From NCBI RefSeq assembly GCF_000237925.1, contig NC_031502.1, positions 51,535,120 to 51,599,119 of the forward strand: DNA of 64,000 bases, given 5' to 3'. This document shows positions 62,684 to 64,000 of the stretch, piece after piece; within the stretch, counting starts at the first letter, position 1, and every line of letters begins with the position of its first letter. Below the pieces are notes generated by a model, which was given only the letters and a program-made list of their open reading frames with translations, did no database searches and had not been told where the DNA came from. The DNA comes from Schistosoma mansoni (Eukaryota > Platyhelminthes > Trematoda > Strigeidida > Schistosomatidae). A program made the translations under genes and the position numbers.

Positions 62684-62720
62684 AACGTTTCGTCCAGCTA
62701 ACTTGTCTGGACTTCTTCAG
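62684..62720 (-). ncRNA. hammerhead ribozyme motif in Penelope-like terminus
   Basis: On the minus strand: ctgaaga (62,720-62,714), a 6-bp stem II of gtccag/ctggac, gaaac (62,691-62,687) and a palindromic acgt with a guu triplet. Core positions match the hammerhead consensus. Stem I was not modelled, and activity is not shown. Confidence 0.65.
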
Positions 62721-62905
62721 GGTAATAATCAAAATCATCAAAGAAATATATAGTGTTATTTAACAATCATATCAAAATCTATACTACGTTATACTAATCA
62801 TATTTGGATGTTGAATTTATGTAAACCGGATAATATGAGCCAGTTAAATGAGAATCAAGTGAAAAGTTCACGGTGTGAGATAAAATAAAAGAAGACTGGA
62901 TGAAT

Positions 62906-62920
62906 TGTGTGTGTGTGTGT
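62906..62920. repeat. GT microsatellite
   Basis: About seven tandem GT units within the Penelope-like 3' region. Confidence 0.8.
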
Positions 62921-64000
62921 TTATGCATGTGTAAGAATGAGTTATTAATGGATGATATTCGGTGTTGATATGCTTCTATGGAAGTAAAATAAAAGTGCAA
63001 ATTGAAGGTTGAAAAATTTTCTGAATCATCAAGTACATAATTTATTGCTAAATAACTCACTAATTCAGTCAAAATAACGATTCGTGTGAAACTAATAGGT
63101 TGAATAGCTAAAAAAAGAAAGGGTCCAATTACTTGTAAATCAATATTCGCTAAACAAATGCTAGTTGAATACCATCCTTTCTGTTTAGGCTGTTCTTATT
63201 CGCTCATATGTACAGCGCTTCTGCTGTTAATCTTTCTTTATGAGTGTTAAAACCTTTCTGAAGTATTTTGGACCCTTCAAAATTAATCCTGTGTCCTGTT
63301 TCTAACGCATGTAACTCTATCGCAGACTTATTCTCAAGTTTCCTTATGTCAACCGAGGTTTTGGGAACATTTTTCAAACACTGTTTGTGTTCCTTCAACC
63401 TTACATTTAATTGTCTTGATGTTTCTCCCACATAAGCTGCATTACAATCATGACAGTTGATCTCATAGACAATATTTTGTTGTTCTTCCCTTGGTAACCT
63501 ATCCTTAACTTTCACTAATCCCGACCTCATAGTGTCACACGTCCGAAAATACACTCTTATATCATGCTTGTTTAGAATCCGCTTGATTTCTTCCGATGTT
63601 TCACTACGGTATGGGATGACTACAGTAGACTTTCAATCTTTTTGTAGACATTCTAGTTTAGTTTTTCTTTCATTTCTAATAATCTTCTTTAAAAACTCCT
63701 TCGGGTAGTTGTTATTCCTCAGTGTAGACAAAATCCTATTCAATTCAGATTGTTGGTCTTCCTTATCTGTAACAAGCTTAATACTTCTGTTAATTAAATT
63801 CTTTACGACCGTGACTTTCGTACATAATGCTTGAGCCGAACCAAAATCTAAGAATCTCTCTGAATGTGTTGACTTCCTGAAAACATTTATTTTCAACCTA
63901 CTATTATTATGTCTTCGCTCAACTAAACAATCGAGAAATGCTAGTCTGTATCGACGAACTCTATTTCCTTCGTTAGATTAATTCCCTCCGAAATGTTGTT

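Larger units (their letters stand above)
62640..64000 (-). mobile_element. Penelope-like retroelement, 3' half
   Basis: Minus-strand Penelope-like element cut off by the right window edge. The end of the RT (63,633-63,900: VFRKSTHSERFLDFGS) is followed by a GIY-YIG endonuclease (63,204-63,554). There the segment NIVYEINCHDCNAAYVGETS fits the GIY-YIG core, with a CxxC insert and the downstream RLKEHK motif. The 3' terminal region near 62,650-62,720 has a hammerhead-like core, as is known for the terminal repeats of this class. The copy looks broken. Confidence 0.85.

Overview
The window looks like nuclear DNA of a blood fluke (Schistosoma, Trematoda). Three things point there: AT-rich sequence with very short introns (34-47 nt) mixed with multi-kilobase ones, dense non-LTR retrotransposons of the RTE and CR1 types, and tRNA-like and Penelope-like repeats carrying hammerhead ribozyme motifs. 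The species is not resolved from sequence alone.

Host genes were rebuilt exon by exon, because single-frame ORFs miss them: the last exon of a retinol-dehydrogenase-like SDR gene (1,052-1,279, +); a complete five-exon SRSF10-like splicing factor (7,482-8,941, +); ARPC3, the Arp2/3 complex subunit 3 (24,038 down to 11,442, -), whose four recognised coding exons are spread over 12.6 kb of retrotransposon-filled introns; a complete seven-exon TMCO1 (55,013-59,225, +) with one GC-AG intron; and the last exon of an AN1-like zinc-finger gene (61,807-62,202, -).

Most of the rest is retroelement. RTE-A (structured 5' leader, TAAG-repeat tail) is present in at least eleven pieces, including a nearly full-length copy in an ARPC3 intron. 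RTE-B (TGAC-repeat tail) has a nearly full-length copy at 46.5-50.4 kb plus short 3' pieces. CR1-like copies fill 25.8-30.6, 33.8-34.3, 38.6-46.5 and 50.8-53.7 kb and are themselves hit by RTE insertions. A broken Ty3/gypsy fossil lies before the SRSF10-like gene, and a Penelope-like element with a GIY-YIG domain runs off the right edge. A 200-N assembly gap sits inside an RTE-A copy at 52,871-53,070.

The most notable points are: two palindromic tRNA-like repeats with hammerhead motifs on both strands; an unclassified 521-bp unit with a perfect 12-bp target duplication inside TMCO1; a filled/empty insertion-site pair inside the same window; and two pairs of nearly identical blocks whose identity stops abruptly inside elements. 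Element names RTE-A and RTE-B are labels for this report only. All alignments were made by eye, so percentages are not given except as rough statements.
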